From CAYTLQ01 sp964438715 (GTDB lineage: Bacteria > Bacteroidota > Ignavibacteria > Ignavibacteriales > Ignavibacteriaceae), in assembly GCA_964438715.1 (NCBI GenBank), contig CAYTLQ010000228.1:1-9656 (forward strand): a stretch of 9,656 nucleotides of DNA. Direction: 5' to 3'. The notes under the pieces are model-generated. The model saw only the letters and a list, made by a program, of their open reading frames with translations. It made no database searches and had not been told where the DNA came from. Numbering within the stretch: position 1 is the first letter of the stretch; every line of letters begins with the position of its first letter. The position numbers were made by a program, and so were the translations under genes. This document shows, piece by piece, positions 1 to 7,239 of the stretch.

Positions 1-1
1 A

Positions 2-334
2 GTTATTATAGTTGTTGATTCAGCAGGGAACATTGTTCAACCAGAAACTATCTCCGGCATTCCGGATGTTTTAAATAATCCTGATAGTTTTGTTTTCGAG
101 ATTGATGGGATGACAGCGTTGGCAATTGACGAAAAGAATAAGTTTGAAAAAGGTATAAAAGAATGGAGGATTGACTTTTTGTGGTCGCCGGAATTCAATC
201 AATATGTCTGGGAGGTGCTTTCCGTAAGAAATGAGGGAACGGGAAGTAATGGTTACAGGGGTGAAGGGAAACGAATGATAATTCACCCGAAAGATGGAAA
301 AATACTTTCTGTTAAAGACTGGTTTATACGCTGA
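2..334 (+). CDS. C-terminal part of an unknown protein, PepSY-like end
   Basis: This reading frame is open from the window edge and stops at TGA 332-334, leaving about 110 residues of a protein whose start lies outside the window. I do not recognise the family with certainty. The last 45 residues (YVWEVLSVRNEG... then KRMIIHPKDGKILSVKDWF) have the pattern of a PepSY-type unit: a Trp-containing strand followed by a strand ending in a D-G-K-I-L turn. The visible part has no transmembrane segment; a signal peptide cannot be judged because the N-terminus is missing. The stop lies 10 bases before the preferred hemD start, so it may be cotranscribed with the heme genes, but a role in heme metabolism is not shown. 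The PepSY resemblance is by eye only. Confidence 0.6.
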   Translation, partial: VIIVVDSAGNIVQPETISGIPDVLNNPDSFVFEIDGMTALAIDEKNKFEKGIKEWRIDFLWSPEFNQYVWEVLSVRNEGTGSNGYRGEGKRMIIHPKDGKILSVKDWFIR

Positions 335-344
335 AAAAAGTACG

Positions 345-1163
345 ATGAAAACAAAAAAAAATGCCGGTGGTAATTTACCGGATCAACCACTTCTTCGTTA
401 TGAAATTTTATTATTACGCGAGGAAGATGATGCAAACAAAAGTAAGATTTATTTTGAAAAGCTTGGTGCAAAAGTTTCAATTTTGCCGGTAATTCAGTTC
501 TTCCCAACAGAACTGAGTGACGATATTATAAATGAATTAAACACGAAAGAATTCGGAACAGTAATTTTTACATCGGTTAATGCTGTAAAATTCTATTTAT
601 TGGCACATACACGGTACTTACTGAGTATTGACTTACATGATGTATTTGTTGCAGTTATAGGAAATAAAACTGCCGAATTTTGTATGTCACACGATATTAA
701 TGTAAAGTATGTTGCAAAAGAGAGCAATGCAGGTTCTTTGGCAAAAGAATTGGCAGGGCAGGGGCTTCCGAAAGGTGCCGTACTTCTTCCTCATTCTCAA
801 ATAGCACGACAGGAGTTGCAAACAGAGTTAATGAAAAACGGGTATGATGTTTACCCGTTACAAGTTTATGAAAATAACATTCCTCCGGTACAAGTGATAG
901 AAGAAGCCCTAAAGAATATTAATCTTAACGAGATAGACTGGATTGTTTTTTCAAGCCCCTCAACTTTTACTAATTTTCTACGCATTATTGAAAGACATAA
1001 TCTGGGTGAGGTTCTTGAATCAAAAAAACTCGCGGCAATTGGTACTACAACAGCTCGAACAATGGTAGAAAGTGGGTTCAAGGCTGATGTAGTTCCGGAA
1101 AAACCGGGCTTTGAAGAAGTGAGTTATGCAATTGCACGCTATGTATCAAACATTATTACATGA
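345..1163 (+). CDS. hemD: Uroporphyrinogen-III synthase
   Basis: Cytoplasmic enzyme that cyclises hydroxymethylbilane with inversion of ring D to give uroporphyrinogen III, the branch point for heme, siroheme and cobalamin. The 272-residue product has the weakly conserved landmarks of the two-domain HemD fold: LPVI near residue 47, FTSVNAV at 75-81, an IG.KTA motif near 105, LLPHSQIAR at 147-155, a VYE strand near 175, VFSSPST at 201-207 and AAIGTTTARTM at 230-240. HemD diverges strongly in sequence, so the following hemE and hemN support the call. I chose ATG 345 because it follows the upstream stop by 10 bases. An in-frame ATG at 294 would add 17 residues and overlap the previous gene by 41 bases. 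Neither start has a clear Shine-Dalgarno. hemE begins 9 bases after its stop. Confidence 0.9.
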   Translation: MKTKKNAGGNLPDQPLLRYEILLLREEDDANKSKIYFEKLGAKVSILPVIQFFPTELSDDIINELNTKEFGTVIFTSVNAVKFYLLAHTRYLLSIDLHDVFVAVIGNKTAEFCMSHDINVKYVAKESNAGSLAKELAGQGLPKGAVLLPHSQIARQELQTELMKNGYDVYPLQVYENNIPPVQVIEEALKNINLNEIDWIVFSSPSTFTNFLRIIERHNLGEVLESKKLAAIGTTTARTMVESGFKADVVPEKPGFEEVSYAIARYVSNIIT

Positions 1164-1175
1164 GGATGAGATTTG
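1161..1175 (+). promoter_or_regulatory. Ribosome-binding site fixing the TTG start of hemE
   Basis: The purine-rich stretch GAGGATGAG starts within the hemD stop codon and lies just upstream of TTG 1173. No in-frame ATG exists nearby, and the protein reads directly into the conserved HemE N-terminus from this TTG. The Shine-Dalgarno therefore supports TTG initiation and probably translational coupling to hemD. Confidence 0.6.
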
Positions 1176-2261
1176 AAAAAAATAAAAAATGACCTTTTTC
1201 TTCGGGCTTGCAGAAAAGAAGAAACTGAGCGCACGCCAATCTGGATTATGCGTCAGGCAGGGCGGTATCTGCCTGAATATAGAGAAGTAAGAAAAAAATA
1301 TGATTTTCTCACAATGTGCAAAACTCCCGAAGTTGCCGCCGAAGTTACTATCCAACCGGTTGATGTAATTGGTGTTGATGCGGCAATTCTTTTTTCTGAT
1401 ATACTCGTGATTCCTGAAGCTATGGGGATGAAATTAGAAATTGAAGAGGGAAGAGGTCCGGTATTTCATGAGCCGGTGAGAGATACAAGTGCAGTTTTGA
1501 AACTAAAGGTGATAGATCCATTCACTGACCTCAAGTATGTTCTCGATTCGATAAAAATTACTCTCGATCAATTAAACGGAAGAGTTCCGCTAATCGGGTT
1601 CAGTGGCTCTCCATGGACTTTAATGACTTATATGGTAGAAGGGAAAGGGAGCAAGAATTTTTCAATTATTAAATCATTTGTTTATAATCAGCGTGAACTT
1701 GCACATCAGTTATTAGATAAAATAGCTGATGCCGTAATAGGCTATCTAAACGCCAAAATAGAAACCGGTGTGAACGCAGTACAAATATTTGATACATGGG
1801 GTGGAATATTATCCCCTCAGGAGTTCAGAGAATTTTCATTACCTTATATCGAAAAGATCGCTGGTTCGTTAAAGCGAACGCAACAACCTGTTATTGTGTT
1901 CTGTAAAGGTGTTCATCATTCCCTTAAGGAGTTGTCAAAATGCGGAGCAGAGGTTCTTGGTCTCGATTGGACTTTGGATATCGGGAAAGTAAGAAAAAAG
2001 GTAGGCAGTAGAGTAGCGTTGCAAGGGAATCTCGATCCGACAGTTTTATATGGAAATGAGCATACAATCCGTGAAAGTGTCCGCTCAGTATTATATTCTT
2101 ATGGTAATTATCCCGGACATATATTCAACCTTGGTCATGGTATTTTGCCTGATATTGATCCTGACAATACAAGGGCGCTTGTACGCATTGTTAAAGAAGA
2201 AAGTATAGCATTGCGCAATGAGAAAAAAGAGAAGAAAAAATCAGGCAGTAAACATCATTAA
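1173..2261 (+). CDS. hemE: Uroporphyrinogen decarboxylase
   Basis: Decarboxylates the four acetate side chains of uroporphyrinogen III to give coproporphyrinogen III; a cofactor-free cytoplasmic TIM-barrel enzyme, usually a dimer. The 362-residue product is close to the family length of 340-360. The signature IMRQAGRYLPEY lies at 25-36 with the substrate-binding arginines R27 and R31. FSDIL carries D76, equivalent to the catalytic aspartate (human Asp86). Y153 sits in the WTLMTYMVEGKGS segment, and NLGHGI carries H322, equivalent to human His339. All key residues are present. The start is TTG, backed by a Shine-Dalgarno overlapping the end of hemD. The C-terminus ends in a Lys-rich tail (about 349-360) that is likely disordered. 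hemN starts 9 bases after the stop, so hemD-hemE-hemN form one operon. Confidence 0.98.
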   Translation: MKKIKNDLFLRACRKEETERTPIWIMRQAGRYLPEYREVRKKYDFLTMCKTPEVAAEVTIQPVDVIGVDAAILFSDILVIPEAMGMKLEIEEGRGPVFHEPVRDTSAVLKLKVIDPFTDLKYVLDSIKITLDQLNGRVPLIGFSGSPWTLMTYMVEGKGSKNFSIIKSFVYNQRELAHQLLDKIADAVIGYLNAKIETGVNAVQIFDTWGGILSPQEFREFSLPYIEKIAGSLKRTQQPVIVFCKGVHHSLKELSKCGAEVLGLDWTLDIGKVRKKVGSRVALQGNLDPTVLYGNEHTIRESVRSVLYSYGNYPGHIFNLGHGILPDIDPDNTRALVRIVKEESIALRNEKKEKKKSGSKHH

Positions 2262-2270
2262 GAGAGAGAA

Positions 2271-3653
2271 ATGACTATGTTCAGAGTTGACTTAAATATG
2301 ATTCGGAAATATGACAAGCCCGGTCCACGATATACAAGTTACCCGACAGCCCCTCATTTTAATGAGTCATTTACCCATGAACATTACATGGATGAAATTG
2401 TCAGGACAAATTACGGTGAGAATCTGAGTGATCTTTCACTGTATTTCCACATGCCGTATTGTGACACGCTTTGTTACTTTTGTGGTTGTAACATGATTAT
2501 TACCCGAAACCGCACAAGGGTCGGTGAATACATCGATTACATGAAAAAAGAAATTGATCTGCTCCGTAGCTACATAAATTCAGGAAGAAAAGTTAAACAA
2601 TTGCACTGGGGAGGTGGTACTCCCACTCATCTGACTCCGGATGAAATACACAATATTGCTTCGTATATTCACGAATCATTTACTGTAGCTGAGGATAGTG
2701 AGAATAGTTGTGAAATAGATCCACGCGGTCTCACCAGGGAACACCTCATCGCACTAAGGCGAAACGGTTTTAATCGGATTAGTATGGGGGTACAGGATTT
2801 TAATGAAAAAGTGCAAAAAGCAGTTAACAGAATACAGCCTGAAGATCTTACAAAGCAGGTTGTCGATTGGGTAAAAGAGCTTGGTTTTGTAAGTCTTAAT
2901 TTGGACTTAATATACGGGCTTCCGTTTCAAACGGTTGAATCTTTTTCAGATACTGTTGATAAAATTATTGCACTTTCTCCCGATCGTATTGCTGTTTTTA
3001 ACTATGCGCATGTCCCCTGGATGAAGAAACATATGGCTCTCATACATGTGGAAGATATACCGCCTGCGGAAATAAAGTTGGAAATTTTAAAGATGACCAT
3101 TGAAAAACTTACCTCTGCAGGATATGTTTTTATTGGTATGGATCATTTTGCAAAACCAGACGATGAACTTGCAATTGCATTGCGTGAAAAAAAATTGTAC
3201 AGAAATTTTCAGGGATATAGTACCCGTGCAGGATTAGATTTATACGCATTTGGGATTACTGCAATTTCTCAACTCAGTAATATCTATACACAGAACTTTA
3301 AAACCGAAAAAGAATATTATTCTGCAATTGATGATGAGAAGTTACCGGTTGCAAAAGGCTACAAGTTGAATGACGATGATCATATACGCCGCCATGTTAT
3401 CATGAAGCTCATGTGTGATTTCGAACTTGATAAAAAAGCTGTTGAATCTCTCTTCTCACTGAATTTTGATGAATATTTTAGTTACGGACTCGCTAATCTT
3501 AATAGTTTTATTGATGATGGTCTGGTTACTATTGAAGGAGATAAAATTATTGTGACTGAAAACGGAAAGCTTCTTATACGCAATATTGCCATGAATTTTG
3601 ACGGCTATATCGAAAGGAAAGAAGATACCGGACGATACAGCAAAACGGTGTAA
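2271..3653 (+). CDS. hemN: Oxygen-independent coproporphyrinogen III oxidase (radical SAM)
   Basis: Converts coproporphyrinogen III to protoporphyrinogen IX without oxygen, using S-adenosylmethionine and a [4Fe-4S] cluster. The 460 residues match the length of E. coli HemN (about 457). The N-terminal YTSYPTAPHF segment is at 21-30. The cluster motif is C64-x3-C68-x2-C71, followed by C73 and the G-C-N typical of true HemN as opposed to HemW. Y58 precedes the cluster, GGGTPT (the SAM-binding glycine motif) is at 114-119, and NFQGYST corresponds to the substrate-region Gln of E. coli HemN. The C-terminal HemN domain is complete. ATG 2271 is preceded by AGAGAGAGAA as Shine-Dalgarno; ATG 2277 is a possible alternative start. 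It is the last gene of the operon, with a terminator 40 bases downstream. It implies heme synthesis under low oxygen. Confidence 0.97.
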   Translation: MTMFRVDLNMIRKYDKPGPRYTSYPTAPHFNESFTHEHYMDEIVRTNYGENLSDLSLYFHMPYCDTLCYFCGCNMIITRNRTRVGEYIDYMKKEIDLLRSYINSGRKVKQLHWGGGTPTHLTPDEIHNIASYIHESFTVAEDSENSCEIDPRGLTREHLIALRRNGFNRISMGVQDFNEKVQKAVNRIQPEDLTKQVVDWVKELGFVSLNLDLIYGLPFQTVESFSDTVDKIIALSPDRIAVFNYAHVPWMKKHMALIHVEDIPPAEIKLEILKMTIEKLTSAGYVFIGMDHFAKPDDELAIALREKKLYRNFQGYSTRAGLDLYAFGITAISQLSNIYTQNFKTEKEYYSAIDDEKLPVAKGYKLNDDDHIRRHVIMKLMCDFELDKKAVESLFSLNFDEYFSYGLANLNSFIDDGLVTIEGDKIIVTENGKLLIRNIAMNFDGYIERKEDTGRYSKTV

Positions 3654-3670
3654 CTTACATTACTTACATT
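3653..3670 (+). repeat. Short tandem repeat, ACTTACATT twice
   Basis: Two perfect adjacent copies of a 9-base unit start at the last base of the hemN stop codon. No function is evident and this may be chance or a small slippage duplication. Confidence 0.4.
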
Positions 3671-3692
3671 TGATTTTTTAATTAGCAATAAC

Positions 3693-3716
3693 GGGCAGGT
3701 TTTTCCTGTCCTTTTT
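3693..3716 (+). terminator. Rho-independent terminator after hemN
   Basis: GGGCAGG (3693-3699) pairs with CCTGTCC (3705-3711) in a 7-bp stem with one G-U pair and a TTTTT loop. Five T residues follow directly, then more T-rich sequence. It lies 39 bases after the hemN stop and is well placed to end the heme operon. Confidence 0.85.
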
Positions 3717-3740
3717 ATTTATATTTAATGATACCTTAAA

Positions 3741-3758
3741 CAAAATTTTCAAATTTTG
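3741..3758. repeat. Perfect inverted repeat abutting the peptidase start codon
   Basis: CAAAATTT (3741-3748) and AAATTTTG (3751-3758) are exact reverse complements separated by TC. The right arm ends at the base before ATG 3759. It could be an operator-like palindrome or a weak AT-only leader hairpin. There is no Shine-Dalgarno in this leader. Confidence 0.5.
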
Positions 3759-6446
3759 ATGAAAAAATCATTTATTCTTCTGGCATTATTCTCAGTATTG
3801 GTATTAGCCCAAAATGAAAACTATAAGTTGGTACGAATACCGCTTTCCTCACCGGCAGTGTTTGAGAATCTTTTAAAACTTGGAATTGATCTGGAGCATG
3901 CCGGTATGAATAAAGACGCCGGCTCATTAGAAGTGTATCTTTCTGATAGTGAATATGAAGAGGTGCTTGCAGTTATTCCCGGTTGTGAAGTCATAATTGA
4001 TGATTGGTATTCATATTATGAATCATTACCAAAAATGACTGAAACTGAAAAAGCAAAAACATTGGCAGAAAGTAAGTCCCTATACAATGTTGAGGGATTC
4101 GGATATGGGTCTATGGGGGGGTATTATACTTTTTCAGAAATTGTTGCTCAACTCGATTCAATGTATCTCCACTACCCGGAGATTATAACGCAGAAATTTT
4201 CTATTGGGCAGTCGGTTGAAGGAAGAACTATCTGGGCTGTGAAGATCTCAGACAATCCGAATGTGTCGGAAAATGAACCTCAAATGCTATTTGATGGACT
4301 AATTCACGCCAGAGAACCCCAGTCCATGGCCACAGTAATGTATTATATGTACTATCTTCTTGAAAATTATGGAACGAATCCCGAAGTAACTTATTTGGTT
4401 AATAACCGTGAAATATTTTTTGTACCTTGCACTAATCCCGACGGTTATGAGTATAACAGACAAACTTCACCAAATGGTGGAGGTATGTGGCGTAAAAATC
4501 GCAGGAACAGCGGGGGAGGAGCTTACGGGGTTGATTTGAACAGAAATTACGGCTATATGTGGGGCTATGACAATAACGGTTCTTCGCCTACTCCCTCATC
4601 GGAAACATATCGTGGTCCGTCTGCGTTTTCAGAGCCTGAGTCTCAAGTAATTCGCAATTTCGCATTGACGAAAAATTTCAAAACTCATATCAATTATCAT
4701 TCGTATAACAATTCAATGATTTATCCCTGGGGATATACGAATGCTCTTACACCTGATTCAGCAATTTATGTCGAACTAGCGAGTTATATGTCGAATTACA
4801 ACGGTTATGATTACGGCACCTCATACCAAACACTTTCTTATAATTCTAATGGTACAGCCAGAGACTGGATGTATGGTGAGCAGGTTGCGAAAGGAAAGGT
4901 GTTTAGTTTCGTTTTTGAAGTTGGAGGCAGTTCCGATGGATTTTGGCCGCCGCAAAGCAGGATATTTCCGCTTGCTCAGGGAAATCTGAGGCCGAACCTT
5001 TTTCTTACCTGGATAGCAGGTGAATTTGTTAATCTTGAGAGCTCATCATTTGATAGACAGTATTTTAATCCTGGTCATATTGTTGCTTTTACTCCCAAAT
5101 TAAAAAACAGAGGATTTAGTAAGGCAAACAATATTCAGGTGCAATTGCTTTCTACTGATCCATATATTACTGTAATTAACGGACAAGCCTTAATTGACTC
5201 AATTTCTGCGCGAAGTTCATATTTGTTATCCTCACCACTAACATTCAGTATTTCTTCGTCAGCTCCTGTTGATTATAAAGCAAAAATAGTACTGAAAACT
5301 TCTACAAGCGGTATGGAAATGTCAAGTGACACAATTGGTATTCTATTAGGAGTTCCTCAATACAAATTTATCGATACCACTAATAATCCTACAACTTTGT
5401 GGACAGTAACTGCCTCACCGAGTACACCCGCGTGGGAAGCAACAACAGCCTCCTTCACTTCAGCACCCAATTCCTATACTGATAGTAAAACCGGTGTGTA
5501 TGCAAATAATGCAACAGTAACACTAACACTTAAAAATGCAATAGACCTTACCGGTTTGAATAATCCGAAACTAACATTTCAAACAAAATGGGATATAGAA
5601 AAGAAGTGGGATTGTGTAGTCGTTCAGATTAGCAGTAATAATGGAGCAACATGGAATTCATTGCAGGGTCTTTATACAAAACCGGCCTCGGGTAGTGGTA
5701 AACAGGTTCCTGCCGGAATGCCGGTTTATGAGGATGTTAAAAACTCCTGGGTACAGGAAGAAATAAATCTTTCTCCTTACGCCGGGCAACAGGTTAAGTT
5801 GAGGTTTGAATTACGGACCGATGGGAGCCAGCAGAGGGATGGTTTTTATGTTGATGACATAGGAGTTTATGTAATGGGATTGGTTCCGGTGGAACTTAAC
5901 TCATTTTATGCTCACGCTTATGGGGAGAATAAGGTTATTCTGAAATGGGTAACCTCCACAGAAAAGAATAATAAAGTATTTTCTGTTCAGCGATCGGAAA
6001 ATGGTAATGATTGGGTCACAATAGGGTATGTTGAAGGCAGGGGCACTGTAACGGAGCCACAATCGTACAGTTATATTGATAATTCACAATTAAGTAAAAC
6101 GGTATTTTATCGGTTGCTACAGTATGATTTTAATGGTATGCTCACTGTATTGCCAGTAATTGAGTATTTACCCGAAACATTACTCACATTTACCTTAGAA
6201 CAGAATTATCCTAATCCTTTCAATCCTGAAACAGTAATTCGATATTCCATACCGGAAAAATCGGAGGTGAGTCTGAGGTTATACGATTTGTTAGGTAATG
6301 AAATTGCACAGTTGTTTACAGGAATAAAAGAGCCCGGGAATTATGAACAAAAACTTGATGCAAGCTCGCTATCGAGTGGTATTTATATTTATAGACTCAG
6401 TGCCGGTAAATTTTCCTCTGCAAAGAAATTGAGTATTATTAAATAA
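3759..6446 (+). CDS. Secreted M14 zinc carboxypeptidase with type IX sorting domain
   Basis: Predicted exported metallocarboxypeptidase of 895 residues. Residues 1-18 form a signal peptide (Lys-rich start, hydrophobic core, cleavage near LAQ). About 20-110 looks like a propeptide. The M14 domain spans about 118-420 with a full catalytic set, using bovine carboxypeptidase A numbers in brackets: zinc ligands H183 (69), E186 (72) and H314 (196); R185 (71), R248 (127), R262 in DLNRN (145), Y361 (248) and the catalytic base E387 (270). The residue matching S1' pocket Ile255 is R368. Next come a CARDB/Ig-like region (about 425-535), a MAM or immune-inhibitor-A-like beta domain (about 545-708) and an Fn3-like domain (about 712-803). 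The C-terminal sorting domain (about 812-895) begins EQNYPNPFNPET and ends KKLSIIK, marking type IX secretion. An in-frame TTG at 3756 would add one Met. The gene stands alone between two terminators. Confidence 0.93.
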   Translation: MKKSFILLALFSVLVLAQNENYKLVRIPLSSPAVFENLLKLGIDLEHAGMNKDAGSLEVYLSDSEYEEVLAVIPGCEVIIDDWYSYYESLPKMTETEKAKTLAESKSLYNVEGFGYGSMGGYYTFSEIVAQLDSMYLHYPEIITQKFSIGQSVEGRTIWAVKISDNPNVSENEPQMLFDGLIHAREPQSMATVMYYMYYLLENYGTNPEVTYLVNNREIFFVPCTNPDGYEYNRQTSPNGGGMWRKNRRNSGGGAYGVDLNRNYGYMWGYDNNGSSPTPSSETYRGPSAFSEPESQVIRNFALTKNFKTHINYHSYNNSMIYPWGYTNALTPDSAIYVELASYMSNYNGYDYGTSYQTLSYNSNGTARDWMYGEQVAKGKVFSFVFEVGGSSDGFWPPQSRIFPLAQGNLRPNLFLTWIAGEFVNLESSSFDRQYFNPGHIVAFTPKLKNRGFSKANNIQVQLLSTDPYITVINGQALIDSISARSSYLLSSPLTFSISSSAPVDYKAKIVLKTSTSGMEMSSDTIGILLGVPQYKFIDTTNNPTTLWTVTASPSTPAWEATTASFTSAPNSYTDSKTGVYANNATVTLTLKNAIDLTGLNNPKLTFQTKWDIEKKWDCVVVQISSNNGATWNSLQGLYTKPASGSGKQVPAGMPVYEDVKNSWVQEEINLSPYAGQQVKLRFELRTDGSQQRDGFYVDDIGVYVMGLVPVELNSFYAHAYGENKVILKWVTSTEKNNKVFSVQRSENGNDWVTIGYVEGRGTVTEPQSYSYIDNSQLSKTVFYRLLQYDFNGMLTVLPVIEYLPETLLTFTLEQNYPNPFNPETVIRYSIPEKSEVSLRLYDLLGNEIAQLFTGIKEPGNYEQKLDASSLSSGIYIYRLSAGKFSSAKKLSIIK

Positions 6447-6465
6447 GAGCGTCATTATGAACAAT

Positions 6466-6494
6466 AAAAAAGCCCCGTCAAGAGGGGCTTTTTT
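6466..6494. terminator. Bidirectional rho-independent terminator
   Basis: AAAAAAGCCCC (6466-6476), loop GTCAAGA, then GGGGCTTTTTT (6484-6494). The stem is perfect, with a GC core flanked by six A on one side and six T on the other, so it gives a U tract in both directions. It lies 19 bases after the peptidase stop and 22 bases from the rplI stop, serving both convergent units. Confidence 0.93.
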
Positions 6495-6516
6495 AATATT
6501 GGATTGGAAAGTACCT

Positions 6517-6960
6517 TTACTCTTTTACTACCCAGACTTTTACTTTTGAAGTAACAGCAGAGTGTAATTTAATGGAAACATCGTAGATGCCGAGAGCTTT
6601 AATAGGCTCTTCAAGATCGATTTTCCTTTTATCCACCTCAAATCCCTTTTCTTTAAGGCTGTCAGCAATCATTTGAGATGTTACGGTTCCGAATATTTTA
6701 TCCTCTTCACCGACCTGAACAGGAATAGTGATTGAAACTTTGTCCATTTCAGAGGCAATTTTCTGAGCCGCGGCAATTTCTTTTTGACGAATTTTTTCAA
6801 TCTGCTTTTTCTCCTCCTCTAGTGAACGGATATTACCGGGAGTAGCTTTGTATGCGTATTTGCGTGGAATGAGATAGTTGAGAGCGTAACCATCGTGAAC
6901 ATTAATCACATCTCCAACAACGCCAAGTGTTTCGATATTTTGTCTTAAAATTACTTTCAT
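6517..6960 (-). CDS. rplI: 50S ribosomal protein bL9
   Basis: Large-subunit protein that binds 23S rRNA near the L1 stalk base and helps limit frameshifting. The 147-residue length is normal for the family. The N-terminal rRNA-binding domain shows MKVILRQNIETLG, then GDVINVHDGYALNYLIPRKYA, the bL9 signature. It is followed by a charged connecting helix (about 45-75) and the C-terminal domain containing EEDKIFGTVT. ATG 6960 is preceded by AGAAAGGGA as Shine-Dalgarno, lying just behind the rpsR stop in an 18-base gap. It is the last gene of its operon, with the shared terminator downstream. Confidence 0.98.
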   Translation of the reverse strand: MKVILRQNIETLGVVGDVINVHDGYALNYLIPRKYAYKATPGNIRSLEEEKKQIEKIRQKEIAAAQKIASEMDKVSITIPVQVGEEDKIFGTVTSQMIADSLKEKGFEVDKRKIDLEEPIKALGIYDVSIKLHSAVTSKVKVWVVKE

Positions 6961-6978
6961 AATTGTTGTCCCTTTCTA

Positions 6979-7209
6979 TTAACGCACTGCGTCGTTTACA
7001 TATGGAAGGAGAGCCATGTGGCGTGCTCTTTTAAGAGCAACGGTTAATTCTCTGTGGTAGCCGGCGCTTGTACCGGTAATTCTTTTAGGAATAATTTTGC
7101 CCTGCTCAGAAACAAAGCGCTGAAGCATTTTTACATCTTTATAGTCGATGTACTTAATACCAAGTTCAGTAAACCGACAGACCTTTTTAGTCTTCATTAG
7201 TGTTTTCAT
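6979..7209 (-). CDS. rpsR: 30S ribosomal protein bS18
   Basis: Small-subunit protein that forms a heterodimer with bS6 on the 16S rRNA platform. The 76-residue product has the family core: VCRFTELGIKYIDYKDVKML, then GKIIPKRITGTSAGYHRELTVALKRARHMALLPY. There is a single cysteine (C11), so it is not the zinc-binding multi-Cys form. ATG 7209 has AGAAAGGA about 11 bases upstream; an in-frame ATG four codons later (M5) is a possible alternative. ssb lies 30 bases upstream and rplI 18 bases downstream. The presence of rpsF in the same operon matches the bS6:bS18 partnership. Confidence 0.97.
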   Translation of the reverse strand: MKTLMKTKKVCRFTELGIKYIDYKDVKMLQRFVSEQGKIIPKRITGTSAGYHRELTVALKRARHMALLPYVNDAVR

Positions 7210-7239
7210 ATTAAAATATATCCTTTCTAAAAAACTTAT

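Noticed and set aside
294..344. Longer hemD start at ATG 294
   Set aside because: It would overlap the upstream gene by 41 bases and adds 17 residues that do not resemble a HemD N-terminus; ATG 345 follows the upstream stop closely. Not fully excluded.
71..507. Minus-strand frames of 71 and 74 codons opposite the first gene and hemD
   Set aside because: Antisense to supported coding sequence, with no ribosome-binding site or recognisable motif.
3712..3740. Promoter for the peptidase gene in the AT-rich stretch after the hemN terminator
   Set aside because: Several TA-rich hexamers such as TATATT at 3720-3725 could be -10 boxes, but none has a convincing -35 or Bacteroidota-type TTTG partner at proper spacing.
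4807..4989. A 60-codon frame inside the peptidase gene
   Set aside because: It lies fully within the catalytic domain coding region in another frame and has no recognisable features.
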